Of a DNA stretch of 64,000 nucleotides, positions 20,905 to 34,131 are shown piece after piece (positions within the stretch are counted from its first letter, which is position 1; each line of letters opens with the position of its first letter). Below the pieces are notes generated by a model. It was not told the DNA's origin. It saw nothing but the letters and a program-made list of their open reading frames with translations, and ran no database searches. Source of the DNA: Dolomedes plantarius. Its lineage: Eukaryota; Arthropoda; Arachnida; Araneae; Dolomedidae. Both the position numbers and the translations under genes were made by a program. The stretch lies in contig OU015490.1 in NCBI GenBank assembly GCA_907164885.2, positions 228,291,270-228,355,269 of the forward strand, written 5' to 3'.

Positions 20905-23900
20905 TATTTCTAGGCATTCAATGATTCCTTTAACAGGTTTCAGTCTTATACTAACCTTAATAAAATTACACAGAAAACGGTTAAAAATATTTTTTAATTT
21001 AAAAAATACATTTATTATTCAAAATTAAACAGCTGTTCTTTAAATGGCACGGATGAAATCATTTAAACATTAAAATAATACAGTTAATATTAACACATCT
21101 TTCACCTTTCAATATACCTCATTTTTATTTTGTAACTTTCGCGTAAAAGCACATAAATTGGCTTTTGCTCTTGGTTGTGGATAGGTATGTACAGAAAATG
21201 AAAAATTAAAGAAAAGGCTGCTGGATTTATGCAAAGATATGTCATGCAGTGGAATGCAAGACATGAGACTGGGAATTATCAGTAAATCAACACAATTAGA
21301 TATTTACATTAAATAGTAAATATCGACAAATCCTATTAGAAATTGTTAAATTATCCAAAAACAATAAATCCCCCAGATGTTAGGCAGATCGCTTTTTAAT
21401 GCACTTTAAATTTTCCTCTGTATCATATTTAATGCATCAGAGTATTTTCATTAGAAAAATAGATAGTATTGATATACAGTAAATGAAAGGCAGATTATTG
21501 AAATTAGCTTTTGATTAACATTGAATGGTGTTTTAAATTTTAAATGTGTTTCAATCGAAAAAGGAAATTTAGCCACGAAAAATGAACTCGTGATTGATTG
21601 TATAATAAGTCGATCTATAATACTTTAATGGATTCTACAGACAATTCTTTCGTACTCAAAATTTTCCAAAATACGAAATTTGCATTTCAAACGTTATCAT
21701 GTTTGGAGTTTAAAATTAAAGCCGCTGAAAGTGTAATTTTATTATTAAGTATAAAAATATCAGTTTCTTTATACTGTGATGATTTCCGAGCGAGAAAGAT
21801 TTTTGATGGACCCAACAAAGGCTTCAAAAATAACTGAAAAGAATTTTACATGTGATAATCGCATTCTTGGGGAAAATAAAAACTGCTGAAATTTATTCCT
21901 CCTTCAATTTAAGAAATATAAAACACGCCTCTTTAATTTGGAAAATTCCCAGTAGTATTTGTATTTTGATACAACGTTCAAAGACTGCTTTTAAATGGAT
22001 GAAATTCGTGCGATTGTATATTCTTCAGCTAATTGTTATGCAAAGTTTTCGGCCTTAAGTTTAAAAAAACATCGATTCAAACACAATCCTGTTAACGTCT
22101 GCAAACAATTTTTTTGTATATTTGTTTCAGGTTTAACCTTGATTGTCAATATTACAGCACCTTTCAAGGAAAAAAAAAAGATAAATATAAAAGTGAAATA
22201 GTTGGGTCCTTATTTTTGTTTTTCGAATGGCATGTTTAAAAGTTTAGAAGCAAAATGCTCAACTGAACCAGAAAATACGTCCTTATATGAAACGTATATG
22301 AAACTTGAAAACAAGGTCATATATGCAGATATGACCTTGTTTGAATACTCGGTCTTTATAGAATGCCATGCTCAAAAAGATAGTCTTCAGTTATTTCAAA
22401 ATACTATTTTATATAGTTTAAACTTTTATAGCTAATTTTTTGTATTTTAAGAAAAATATTGACTTAACTAAGAAAGGCTGGCAATCTTTTAACCAACGCC
22501 TGTGCTCTCTCATAAGTTAATTTTTGTAAAAGATTTAATCATATCTATCACTCAAAACACTGAAAATTACTCATAAAATAAAACCTTAATAAACAAGAGA
22601 AAATTGAAAGGAAAATAAAAAGAAAATGCAAAAGTTAAACACTTCCGATTCTTCTCTTGAAGTTAACATGTTACAGTTTTCTTATATCTCCGAAGCTCGA
22701 AAAAAAAATTATTTTAACTGCTACACTAAATTTTTAAAATTATTTCTCTATTCTATGCTTCTTTTCTTCCGTTTGTTATATAATTTTAATTTGATTGTAA
22801 AGCTTTGCAATAATAAGCAATTTTTTTTCTGTTACTTCTATTACATCCTATTACAGTTGATGTGTTTAACGAGAAAATGCTATTGACTTCCATTTGTCTC
22901 AAACATCAGAAAGCAAATTTTCATCAAATCTCATTAAAAAGAAAATTAAGATAACCCTATATTATGCGTATAGATTACAGACTACAGTACTATTTCAAAG
23001 TAAAGTCCAAAATTTTTTTAACTAAATGTCTTTAATATGTTGTAGTTTTAAGAAAGTTTCAACAAAAACTGCATTTGCAATGTCGTACACTTATGCAACA
23101 AATTTAGATATCAACAGAAAATTATCCATACTTGGTGGTGAAGATCATTTTGATATGTATAATATCCATGTTAAATAGACGCTCGATCTTTATTAACGAA
23201 CCACCACGACGAATTTATATAGCCTTCTGACGGAGTTCACATCAATTTATCTTCCGGGTATTTTTTAACCGGAAGTGCAGGGGGAAAAAGATTTTTATGT
23301 ATCAATCTCATTCTTCGCTTCATTTCAGTTCTAAAATATATGTTTTGGCGTTGTTCCCATTTATGCGTCAGTGTTAGTGGAAAAAGTCAAGGACATGTTT
23401 TAACCTGTTACAAAGCTCAACGCAATGATATTATCCCTTAACGAAGTTGGTCCTGAATCAACGTTGACGACCGCGTCAACGATGAACAGACATATCGAGT
23501 TACTTTGAACCAATCATAGGTCTATTCGCGAATTTTTTAGCCAATTAAAGAACTGGATTGTAATGATTTTATCACTAAACGACGAAGTTGGTAATTCGTT
23601 TCGCGAGGGACATAGCAAGAAACTATAAGGAAGTTCTGCTTTAAACCTCAGACGGTAAGAATAAATAAAAACATATACATAGATTTCGAAAACAAAGAAT
23701 GCCAAGAGGCAACCGAATTGACCAACATTGACAAACATGCAACACAAGTGATAGGTTGAGCCAATCATAGGTCAATTCACGAAACACTTGCTGCAGTTTG
23801 AACCAATTAGCATGCGCTCAAATATCATCCTACAAAATTATTATAAGCAATCATTCCTTTATCATTTCGCTTAGCGCTGACGGAGGTTGATAACGCTGAT

Positions 23901-24139
23901 GTTGAAGCAGAAAATTTTAAAAAAGCCTGAAACTTTTACATGCCTGAAACGCGTGTGAAAATTTCACTAGTCGAAAAGGACATCAGTGTAATATTTTTTC
24001 AAAGTAACTTTCAGTAAGTGCTAATAAGAATAATTATTTAGGTATGTATTTATAACCACTCTCAGATGATACCGTGTCCATAGGACGAAAGTTTCGCAAT
24101 TTACAGGTTGTGGGTTTGTTAGCTCTTTGAACTATGCTG
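20905..24139. other. 3.2 kb AT-rich, no gene recognised
   Basis: Several short open frames lie on the plus strand (21598-21837, 21852-22058, 22202-22435, 22626-22886); none shows a motif or splice structure, and their Phe/Ile/Lys-rich composition reflects the base composition. A 13-bp perfect hairpin occurs at 22310-22341. A direct repeat CCAATCATAGGTC-(T/A)-ATTC-(G/A)-CGAA occurs near 23511 and 23763. Confidence 0.45.
22310..22341. repeat. 13-bp perfect hairpin
   Basis: AACAAGGTCATAT (22310-22322), loop ATGCAG, then the exact complement (22329-22341). Confidence 0.75.
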
Positions 24140-24142
24140 TTA

Positions 24143-24319
24143 GGGCCTGTTCACATAGGAGTCCGTTGCGTAGCGTTAAGGGAAAGGATGACGTTGAGAC
24201 GAAAATAAACCAATCATAGACGTTAAAAATTTCATTGCTAATCGATTGGAGGTTTGTCATTGGTTAAATATATTTCAATACTTTAACGCTCCGCAACGGA
24301 CTCCTATGTGAACAGGCCC
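24143..24319. mobile_element. Harbinger-type MITE, copy B, TTA target duplication
   Basis: TIR GGGCCTGTTCACATAGGAGT is matched by the reverse complement of the right end. TTA is at 24140-24142 and 24320-24322. The body is collinear with copy A (8323-8501), for example AATAAA-CCAATCATAGACGTTA and TTGGTTAAATATATTTC. This is the best-preserved copy of the three. Confidence 0.92.
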
Positions 24320-24833
24320 TTAGGCTCTAATTTAGCGCCTTGCTAAAATAATATCATGTAATGTTTTTCATGACATCCATTAATAGTCTATGGACACGAA
24401 TATACACTCCAGCATACCCAACAACCATGGTCCCCTTGATATCGACTCCTCAGCAAGGCACAGTCAACGAGTGGTATGTTGAAGTGTAGAGAATCCCAAA
24501 AGCCGAATCTCTCTAGGTTTTAAATAGTGACTGCCAATGTACTGTCAGATTATCCTTTAAAGGAAAGAACTGCCATCTTTCCCTTTATGCGATGGAAACT
24601 TTATACTGCTTGCAGGGGAAAAATTGCATGGCACTCATCCTAATAAAGATCAGTTGTCTGCACCTTGTTGGTGGTCAGTAGGAATTAAAATAAATTTGTC
24701 TTTGGAAATTTCTATAAATTGTTACATCAAATTTAGAGTGTATTTTCGTTTTGGTCTTTCCTTACTAATCAGGTATGTTGGTATAATTTCGACATCCTCA
24801 TCTGGAGAAGACTACTCAGGTCATTAGTATATG

Positions 24834-25093
24834 TTGCAAGAGGAACGGAAACCAAACGAGTTGCGGAATGTCTACGTACCGTTGCGTTGTAAGTGTGTCA
24901 CTAATGACTACCAAAGAGGTTCGGCTATCAAAGAAAATGGCAACCGAGATCATAACGCCCTATTGTTGGCCTGTGTGACATGCGATAATAAGGGCAGGGT
25001 CCCCACACTGCCCTGGATGTCTCCAGACACATCTTCGATGGTCGTCAGTTGAAAACAATACTCGTCACTAAAGATTATAATACGTCCCCAGAT
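24834..25093 (-). pseudogene. Tc1-like transposase fragment (second family)
   Basis: This fragment is collinear with 27660-27930 on the same strand (shared CAAGAGGAACGG, TGACTACCAAAG, GGGCAG, CTGCCCTGGA, GTCTCCAGA, CTCGTCACTAA, TACGTCCCCAG). It corresponds to the middle of the transposase around the first catalytic Asp. It is frameshifted and has no recognisable ends. The plus-strand open frame here is a shadow. Confidence 0.7.
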
Positions 25094-25900
25094 GAAAGGT
25101 TGAATAGGAAAATAGAGGCCTGTGATGTATAGAATATGGTTCTAGACAAAAAAGCATTTACTACTCAATTGACATTTTAAAGAAATGTCAAAGCATATTA
25201 TTACCAATTTTTTATCAATTTTGTTTTATTATAAAACCTCTTAAGTTAAATAACTTATGTTGGTTCACCTATACGGTGTCCATTTTGAAAGAAATTAAGA
25301 ATTCTCGCGTATAATGTGTGTATGTCTTCATTGACAAGTGACCCGCATTAGCAAACAATACATTTAGCAGTTAATAAAAAAATAAACGCTATTTTCGAAA
25401 GCAAGGTCTAGTATTTGATACAAAGGAACGAAATCTTAATATCGTCTCACGATTAACCTCTCAACATTTAAAGGATAGTGATATTTGCTAAACAGCAAAA
25501 TCTTCACCTGTCGCCAACTTCGTCTCAGTTTTATGCATACAATTTTCTCTCCTATCGGTTATTTTATTTGGAAAGAGTGTAGTTCTAAATTCTAATCTTT
25601 TATTAGTCCCCACTGTTCGAGGATATGGTGCTTTTGACACCAAACATTCCTACAGAGACCTTCCCCTTTAACGATTACGATAATACGATACTTTACCCTT
25701 TCAGTCTCTCGTTTACTCTTCACGTTTACTACTACTGTCCCTATTCGACACCGATGTCTTCTTTCTCAATATTACTTCTTTGATCCTTGGACTTGTTAGA
25801 TTTATATAAGAGGGGCCTGAATTCACACCAAAATTAAGTTTCTTTATATATTATTAAAATACATTTTAATGACTCTAGATTTCGTTAGAAATTGTGCTTC

Positions 25901-26110
25901 CTCGCACCTGCCCCCCCCCCAAAAAAAAGTGTCACTGGTTCTGTCCCTGGCTACATCGATAACCATTAAAGCTTTCATTGAAATTTACTATACCTTTACT
26001 AAACAATTGCATTATAAGGTTCATACCTCACCTTTCTGTAACTTTTGTACCAGTGATTCCCGATCAGTGTAACGCGAGACATTTTTTTTATTGGCGGGGG
26101 GGGGGAGATG
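25901..26110. repeat. possible small TIR element with C10A8 / T8-G10 ends
   Basis: C10 at 25911-25920 followed by A8, and a T-rich run followed by G10 at 26096-26105, face each other about 180 bases apart, with extra complementarity inside (GTGTCACTGG against CCAGTGATTC). It may be a MITE with homopolymer-rich ends. No target duplication was verified. Confidence 0.35.
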
Positions 26111-26250
26111 AGGGGTTAAACAAAAAATATTAGTAGGTCCCACTTAAAATAAATTTTAAGTTGAATTAACGACTCTTACGCCTGACAGATTGGGACATAT
26201 ATCGATACACTCATTCCTGGGGATGGATTATCTACCCTCACATCCATGTT

Positions 26251-26962
26251 AAGGTATCCAAGTACCTTTGAAGCACTTTTTTTCAAAAACTGTACTTGCG
26301 TAAACTTGTCCAATTTTTCGAAAGGATAAACACCAAAATGCAAAAATGATTAAAAAATAAACCATAACTATGCAACTTTTTGCAAAATTAATTATTTCGG
26401 GTATAAATTAAACAATTTTATACAAAAAATGTCTCTAGCTCTCAATGAAAAAATTTTTCATATAACTTTAATTTCTTTTGTCATTTATACGTAAGTACCT
26501 TCTGAGTGTAACGACCTAAACGCTAATTGATATCTTGAAATCTAAAAAAAATACAGGTCATTATATGAAATTACATGTAACATTTTAGTAATTTCTCATG
26601 AGATTTTTTATAAATGCAGCTATAAATTAACAACTAATATACCTAGAACAAAATCTGCAGTTCATTACATTCTTAGTGTTATGAAAACCATACATGAAAA
26701 ATTTCATAGTGAGTTATGTCAATAGCCGTTTACATTTTTGATGAAAAATAAGTTCTTCGCAAAATAAAATTAAAGTTTTCAACTTGTATTGAAATTGATA
26801 GCTGTTGCTGATCTTTCAATCGCTCTCATTTCCTTTCTATTAATCGTATAAAAAAATTAAAGCAGATTTCGAAATAGAAATTCACAGTCTTTAAGAAAAG
26901 GGGAATAAAACAATTTCGGAATTTTTGCCAAAATTGACGTTTAAAAGGTAGTCGGATACCTT
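26251..26962. mobile_element. unclassified TIR element, about 0.7 kb
   Basis: AAGGTATCCAAGTACCTTT at 26251-26269 and AAAGGTAGTCGGATACCTT at 26944-26962 are inverted repeats (17 of 19 positions), and TTAA-like bases extend them outward. The interior is AT-rich and non-coding. The superfamily is not determined because the target duplication is ambiguous. Confidence 0.6.
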
Positions 26963-27320
26963 AACCTTGATATCAAACATTTGTGCTCTAAGCATCCATT
27001 ACATGTCGTACATTCATAAAGCAAAACTCTTTTCAGCGATTTTCATTGTACTCCTCCCGTATTATACTATACTAAATCCCATGGCTATTATTGAAACTGT
27101 ATTGTTTTATCCTATTCTATTGTTTGTTACTTGTATCTTTCAATAAAGGAATAACATCAACAATGCAGTCCGTATTTATTCAAACTTCAATTTAACATGT
27201 ACCTGAAATATATTCTACTTTTAATAAAAAAAATCGATGCACCATGGAGTTGTCCGATTGCAACAAAAATTGGTGTATGTGAGTAACATGCACAGAAAAA
27301 AAATTAAAATTTCAGAAGAA

Positions 27321-28523
27321 TTGAATGATTTATTCCAGAGTTTGGTAGTTAAAAAGTGAGGAAGTCAATATTGACAAGGGTCCACATCTGGCCTGGATGC
27401 AAGCTGTGACCCACTGGAGCATAGACTGATAAAGTCCTCGGATGGTGTCCTGCGGGATTTCTTTGTCTCCAATTGTCAGGCTAAATCGGCAACAGTCCGG
27501 CATAGTTGCAATCGCCTTCCCGTTACATCCTAAATGTACTCTATGGGAGCCAGAAAAGGTGACGTAAGGGACCAAGGAAGTGTTCGACAAGCCTGAAGAC
27601 AATTCATAGCAACACGTGCCGTATGTAGTCGGGCATTATCTTGTTGAAAAGCATGTCCGGGGTGGCGCAAGAGGAACGGCAACAAAACGGGTCGCAGAAT
27701 GTTGCCTACGCATCGCTGTACTGTAAGTCTGTCTCTGATGACTACCAAAGGGGTCCATCTCTCAAAGGAAATGACACCCCAGACCATAACGCGCTGTTGT
27801 GGATCTGTGAGGCGCGCGATAGCAAGGGCAGGATGCCCACGCTGCCCTGGACGTCTCCAGATCCGTTTTCGGTGGTAGCAAGGACACAGTTGGAAACGGA
27901 ACTCGTCACTAAGGACTCTACGTCCCCAGTCTCAACTTTATAGAGTTAAGCACCATTGTAATTGGACTTGACGGTGTACAGGCGGGAGTGGTAAGCGGCG
28001 TAACGTTCGGTTAGAGCTTAGATTCAGCTCTCTCACTCGTCTGTCAAGGGTCATGTTGGACACTTGCGTGCAGGTCACACGTCGGATAGTTGATAACGAC
28101 GAATCCGGTGCTATGACAGCTTATCTGAGGATTGCTCTGTCTTCTCATTCCGTTCGGGTCCTAGGTCTGCCGCTGCCGTCCTGATGCTTAAGGCTCGGTG
28201 CACACAAGCGATCCGGTGTCGTTGCGGCACCGCAGTTGCGATCAGGAGTACAATAGAGTTGAACTAACCAACGACGCCTACGTCCGTGTGAGTCGGTTAG
28301 TTTAACTCTGTACTCCTGATCACAACTGCGGTGCCGCAACGACACCGGATCGCTCGGGTGCACCGAGCCTTAATCTGCCGTTGTTTACACACCCTTGCCG
28401 GCACAGTCTAATCGCTGCATCGCTTCCACCCAGATGTCGGGGGATTCTTCGATTTGCTCAATCAGCTTCTTTCAATCCGATGGCAACCCCCTGGTAATGA
28501 ACGCGAATCCTTCGGCGAGGCAT
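27321..28523 (-). pseudogene. Tc1-like transposase (second family), decayed and split by a MITE
   Basis: ATG at 28523 opens MPRRRIRVHYQG, then RRIPRHLGGSDAAIRLC, the helix-turn-helix region. A palindromic MITE (28192-28369) interrupts it. Beyond, the minus strand continues with GSGRPRTRTE and, nearer the active site, SDEFRFQLCPCYHRKRIWRR, a changed form of TDESRF. Frame 27787-27530 has MVWGVISFERWTPLVVIRDR and FQQDNARLHTARVA (second Asp), then TSPFLAPIEYI where the third catalytic Glu sits (IE). The C-terminal tail IPQDTIRGLYQSM is in the frame ending at 27330. Several stops and frameshifts make it inactive. It is distinct from the MPRRKQ family. Element ends were not located. Confidence 0.8.
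28192..28369. mobile_element. long-palindrome MITE, copy 1, inside a Tc1 pseudogene
   Basis: The whole 178 bp is close to one inverted repeat. GGCTCGGTGCACACAAGCGA at left is mirrored from the right end, and arms of about 80 bp include CCGGTGTCGTTGCGGCACCG and TTGCGATCAGGAGTAC. Flanks are TTAA on both sides. The same element is at 34132-34311. It splits the transposase pseudogene around it. The CG-rich arms stand out against the AT-rich surroundings. Confidence 0.88.
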
Positions 28524-29638
28524 TGTTAACGTAAGATATCCGAAGTCGAAATGCAACAGAAATTTTGAACAAGAGACCCAGAATCGTTCCTTATATACAC
28601 CTGCTGTACGCGTAATTCTGATGTTCTGGAGCTCCCGCTATTCATTAGTTGGACACCCAATTTAAATCATTTTCTTTTTTGGTTGAAACATCATTACATA
28701 CAAAATTTCATTACAATCGAACATATCCTTCTTGGTGTTCCGATATTTTTGTTAGAATATATTTAATTTTTTTTTTTTTTAAACTGAAATTATAACATGA
28801 GTGCCTCAAGTTTCTAATCGCATTCTTAATGTTCCGGCAACAAAAAGCTTGGGAACCCCTGTCGATACCTCGAAATTTTGTCTCGCTTAAAAATAAATTT
28901 AAGAATTAACTCGTACTGTATAGAACTTGATTTCTTAATAGATATTTTGTTGCAATCAAAGTAAGGTAATGTATTGAACGTGTTTCCAAATTTCAAGAAA
29001 GGAAAAAAAAAAGTACCATCGTGTGATCAAATCGAAGGACGAGGCATGAAAAGAATGTGCATTCTCATGGTCTATTTTCCTAAGAATATGAGGATCCTGT
29101 GGATATTTGCTGCAGGTGAAAAGATTTTACACTGGGTTTCATATTTATGCCGGATAAGATTAAGTGTGCTGCAATACTTGTTAAATGTTTATCCGCTTGT
29201 ACATTGTTTTAATTATTTTCTGTAGATCAGCTGCTATAAATGTAGTACTGAACCGATTCAAAGCATCAACAGTGTTGCTTGTGATCATATAAGTCCACTG
29301 GTAAAATACACAACTATCGTAATTTAGAATTTGGTTCATTTTTAAAGCCAATGTTAAATACTCTTTGAAAAGCCAAACAGATGTGTTGAAACAGTTATTA
29401 CATAACCATTGGGCGAAAAAAAAATCGCTTTATTTATAGCTCCGTAAGTTTGCAAGATTTAAACCTTTACATTAATTATTATAGAATGATTACGTTTGAA
29501 GTATTGTGCTTTAGGTTGGAATGGAAGAATCTCTTCTTAGAATAGGGAGAAGAAAAATTTATGCAAACATCTTGTCATAGGTTGTAGGTATATCAGAAAG
29601 GGGAAAAAAATCTAGGCGAATGAGTCTTCCTACCCGTA
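28524..29638. other. no gene recognised
   Basis: AT-rich. The frame 28974-29225 is not recognisable. Confidence 0.4.
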
Positions 29639-29646
29639 AGTAAATG

Positions 29647-29780
29647 CAGTGGCGTAGCGAGGGGTGGGCAAGGGGGTCTATCATGGCCCAGGCGTCACAT
29701 GGTCCTTTTCACCAGTTCTATATATTATATTACTATGTTTTTCGGAAAGGGGGGCGCCAGTTATGCTCGCTACGTCACTG
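29647..29780. mobile_element. hAT mini-MITE, 134 bp, 8-bp target duplication
   Basis: AGTAAATG lies immediately left (29639-29646) and right (29781-29788). TIRs are CAGTGGCGTAGCGAGG and, in reverse complement, CAGTGACGTAGCGAGC. It is non-coding; the 29664-29879 open frame is incidental. Confidence 0.9.
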
Positions 29781-29788
29781 AGTAAATG

Positions 29789-32009
29789 CAGTCACCTTGG
29801 TAGAGTCTTTAATTTAGAGCCTGTTGCAGAACTGCATGTTACACTGGGTGAATTCTCAATAGACGCTTTAAGTAACTAATAAATAAGGAGATTAGTTTTT
29901 TTTTATACCACGTTTTTAAAATTGTCTGTTGAATCATAAACTAATTGCACAAACCTACACTTAATCATTCTATTTTTTTTATATAATTTTAATCACTTTA
30001 GTAGTTTCCACTATCTACAGACTTTATAAACTGCTAAATTTTATTATTTTTTAAAATTTTCACAATATTTTTTGTAAACAAACTAAATTCACGTGTATCC
30101 TGTTTTCAAAATCGTCAAACGCCGTTACGCAAAAGTGCAAGCACTGAATTCGATCGAAGCGCCACCTTGCGGATTTTCCCCGAACTAACTTTCCATACGA
30201 AACATTAACTGAAAATGAATTCAATGCTGCTTAAAGATGACTAAAAGTATTAAAATAATTCGTTGTCATCGTTTTCTGGGCTATTCCAAAAGTTTTAAAT
30301 GTCTAGCTAGTCGGGAAGTTAGTTAAAAATCAATTGCAAGATTTGTACCGGACAAACAAGAAGGCGAGTCAATAAAAACGCGGTAAAAATAAATAAGTTT
30401 TGAAACATACAACATGTAGATGTAAATTTAAACTATGATCCTACTATCAAACTAATGTTGCTTTTCACATGTGACCCCTCGCTCATGTCTTGGCGCGACA
30501 GCTATTCAAACCTCCAATTTAGATTGCACATCGATTCTGCCTCCGGGTTAAATTTGACAAGTTGCAGGAACAAGACTTTAGACCCATTTTAACAAAGTGC
30601 AATTCTTCATCGATTTTTTTTAAACCTTCATGTGAATCAATTTTGTACGTTTATAAATGGGAGCTCCCTAATGATACAGTTAAGGATGTCCTGTATCTTA
30701 CAAAAACAAGTAAATTAAATTTGGATCAATTTAAACAACGGCTAATGTAAAACAAGATGCAAAGAGCACCTTGTTTTACATAATTAGGAAAAAGGAAAGT
30801 ATGAACACAGCACTACATAAAGGGGAAAATATTGGATGTTCAAAGCACAATATACTCAATTTTAAAATATAAAAACCAAACTCTGAAAAATTAAAATTTG
30901 AAATATTTATTTTCTACAAGTTAAAAACTCAAACATCTAAGAATCTCATAAAATTTCATGCATAATTTAAAACAATCTGGATCTATGCAACAATATAGAT
31001 TATCAGAATACATGCAATATCTTTAAAGAGAATTAAAACATTTTACAGCTTGGGACTCAGTTATTCTGTTTATATAGAAGTTTCATTATACAAAAATGCA
31101 ATTACAAGTGAAGTTCTATTTGTCTGCTGTCAAAATATCAGAAATAAAATTAACTTTTGAATACTTTAGCTTCATACCACAGCATTACAGGAAACCTTTT
31201 ACTGTATTAAGTCTGACGACGTGTCCGTCCTTTTCTAATTCTTGGGGTCAAAAGTTTCTTCCATTATCTTCCCCATTTTAATATTTATGACTACATTTTC
31301 AGAACTATTTAATATCTAAATTACTTAGAATGAGTCGGCAGTTTTATCATTATGTAATGCCTTGGCTAAGAGAAAACAGTAACACGTCAAGACATTTAAT
31401 GAGACACAGCTATGAGAATAAGGATTTACTCTGCAGTATATTCTTTGATTTAGTAGTCATGAGGATTACAAAATTACAGCTTTAATTTTCTGGTCTTGAC
31501 TGATTTTCTTCTGTGATCAAAACATTTAGAAAAATCTAGTTTTAAGAAAAATCAGGAAGCTGAATCCACCGAGAGAAGCTCCAAGCTAATCTTTTAAGCA
31601 AAATATATTTTAAACACGTGAAAATGCTTTAGGAGCATCTAGATCAAATGAATTGCTAAGTTTTCAAATGGATGCAAGGAGTCAAATATGAGGTCTTCAT
31701 AATCGAGTACTTTATATGCCCTCATAAAATTGACATTAACATATATGTCGCAGTAAATTTGAAAAACGAACTTTAAATGCAGCTTAAAATTTCTGTAATG
31801 CTCTTAAAATGGCTTTCTCTAAATTTTCACGACTATGTAGTAGCGTTGATTTCTTTGAAATTATATAAAAACATCAAGTTAATTTGGAGCGACCTTCCGT
31901 CTGATTCTTTATAAAATGAGAATTTGATTTTTCTACCTGACCAGCTACAATGCACAGACAGGTTATAGACCGACGACTTCGTGCTACAAATTTAGTGAAC
32001 TCCATGATC
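29789..32009. other. 2.2 kb AT-rich, no gene recognised
   Basis: Open frames 30562-30750 and 31096-31281 show no family signature. A small hairpin GTAAAACAAG...CTTGTTTTAC is at about 30748-30780. A 32-bp imperfect tandem duplication (ACAAATTTAGTGAACTC) at about 31986-32049 overlaps the 3' end of the next gene. Confidence 0.4.
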
Positions 32010-32670
32010 TTAGTGGAACAAATTTAGTGAACTCAGTGGTCTTCGTGGAAATGTGCTTAGAGGTGGGAAACGTATTGATTTTATTATCATCCAAATAACC
32101 GTAATTTGCACCATAAGAATCAGCTCTGTATAACGTATTTTTGGAGCTAATTGTGCAACCCTGAATAAAACTACTCCAATAATCACATCTTCACTGCTTC
32201 GGTGATTACAATAGAACAAGTAATGATTAATAATATACGTAATTGTCATAATGAGATGAAGAGTTTGTGGGATGTATACTGTATCTAAAAATGGAAGTTC
32301 ATTCTCGTGATAAAGCAGGATGCGCGCCGAGAACAGCGTGGATATGTAAAACTGAAACGTAGGGTACATAGTCATAAACACTGTCATTGAAATAGCACTT
32401 AAAATATTCAACTTCGTAGCTATTGGTATAATAGATAATATGTGTCCTGTAATAATCGTAAATGCTCCATCTCGGTCAAGTGATTTAAGATAGTAAGCTG
32501 CAGCAAAAATCATGCCCTCCAACAGAATTATTTCTTTATATATTAACAATCGATGTGTAACCATTATTAAATTACACGACAAAACAAAATTATAAAGTAT
32601 GAGTCCACAGAGGGTAACAAATGATTGATGAGTCAGCCCATTTGCGTTTACTGGACGCCTTTGATCCATC
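32010..32670 (-). CDS. multi-pass membrane protein, unknown family (member 2), 3' exon
   Basis: I do not recognise this protein. It has 219 residues from MDQRRPVNANG at 32669. A strong pyrimidine tract and CCCTAG acceptor lie just before, leaving one base (G, 32670) upstream of the ATG codon, the same phase as in the exon at 16850-17414. The Met may therefore be internal to a longer, spliced protein. Hydrophobic segments in order are FVTLCGLILYNFVLSCNLIM (about residue 17), IILLEGMIFAAAYYL (48), IITGHILSIIPIA (75), LSAISMTVFMTMYPTFQFYI (91), LHLIMTITYIINHYLFY (135), VIIGVVLFRVAQLAP (160) and LILMVQITVIWMIIKSI (182): about seven segments with short loops. The C-terminal tail is rich in Pro, Arg and Ser, and a 32-bp duplication overlaps it, so the true tail may have changed. 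The shared IF-x3-YYL motif links it to members 1 and 3. 5' exons were not identified. Confidence 0.62.
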
Positions 32671-33885
32671 CTAGGGAAGGAAAAAAAATATTAGATTCTG
32701 TAATCCAATTTCACGAAAAGAACAATTAATGATGTTTTTACATTAATTCAAAAATGAAAATTACAGCGATATAGTGGTTCGTGTTAAACATCTCGTATTT
32801 TGAATTAAAAAGTATTAAGACAAAGTTGAAAGGAGAGATGTTTTGCATGGAAATAAATCTTTATAAATCTTTTGGTTTTTAAGGGCATTTAGCCCTTTAA
32901 ACATCGAACGAGAAAATGTCAATTAAGGGTATTTCCTCGTAAAACAATCTAAACATTTGAAATACTCTGTACAGGTATTTGTATAATTATTGCCAGATGA
33001 CACGATTTGGATGAAAATCAAAAGTTCAATCATTCATTACTGAAGAATCCATGTACTGAAAATTTTTAAATAAACACCTAGTCAAATCCCTTTGGAACAC
33101 CAACTTTTCTTATTAGTTGAGGAGCAACTAATTTATTCTCTACAATCTAAATTACATAACGAAAGTTTAAACGCTATATACGCACAGAAATTTAGAAGAG
33201 ATTCGTTATAAAACTTTTATAAAGACATCAATAGAACAACCACGGAAGATATTAGAGTTAACTCCCTCACTCAGGGAAACTAAATACTAGAAGAGAAAAG
33301 CGATCTGTGATAATTACCACACCTGCCCCCTCCATTTTAAAGTCCAGGTTTTTTTTAAATCGGGGACATCACTTTTAGAGTGATTGCGACACTTTCTGTA
33401 ACACTATCACTTGGTTAGAGATTGTTTATTAGCTTTCAAATCAGATTTCAATAATAAAAACAAACGTCATAAAATGGAAACATTTGAAATAATCCAATTC
33501 TTTACTTGCATACATGTTCTACAAAATTAGCTTTCAATATTGATTGCTTGCTTACATTATTATTATTACTACTGTCTTTCCTGCGACTTACTAATTTGTT
33601 CTATTGTAACCCAGGGGGAAAAGAAAAGCAATGGTAAACATCCTTCTGGCGGACGAGCACCAACAAAATAAGAACCGCTTGCTACTTTCTAACGAAAAAA
33701 CATCGTTCGCATGAATTTATACATTTCGTAATGTAGCATTTCTGTGCTAAATAGTATTTAGGCGATTGTCTTACATTAAACTATTTTTTTCCTCCTGAAT
33801 ATATCCTACGAAATTTCTTTACTAACTGTTAGTGGTAATAATGTTACGAACTTTCGAATGAATCTTTTCTGATAAATGAGACTGC
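32671..33885. other. AT-rich, no gene recognised; should contain 5' exon of member 2 if spliced
   Basis: No coding exon could be picked out by eye, although the acceptor at 32671-32672 implies one upstream on the minus strand. Confidence 0.35.
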
Positions 33886-34113
33886 GAAAGGCAAAGTGGT
33901 GTAAGTCACATTTTCAACTTTTTATTTGACGGCAAAAATATAATCTCCATGCTCAATTTACAGTGGAATTGCAAATAATTACTTGCAATATTATAATTAT
34001 GAATTATAATTTGTTCAATTTAAAGTGGAATTTTTGTAGTTTTTGCAATAAAACGCTTTTGTCTTACACCACTTGACTTAATATTTCAGGCGGTGAAAGG
34101 CAAAGTGGTTTAA
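33886..34113. repeat. short element with 20-nt direct and 12-nt inverted repeats
   Basis: GAAAGGCAAAGTGGTGTAAG near 33886 and GAAAGGCAAAGTGGTTTAAG near 34094 are direct repeats with one difference. AAGTGGTGTAAG near 33894 is also inverted at 34063-34074 (CTTACACCACTT). Identity unknown. Confidence 0.5.
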
Positions 34114-34131
34114 GATACTAACTCTGCTTTA

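Noticed and set aside
27641..27943. Plus-strand frame similar to that at 24831-25052
   Set aside because: The similarity is explained by both being antisense to homologous Tc1-like transposase remnants.
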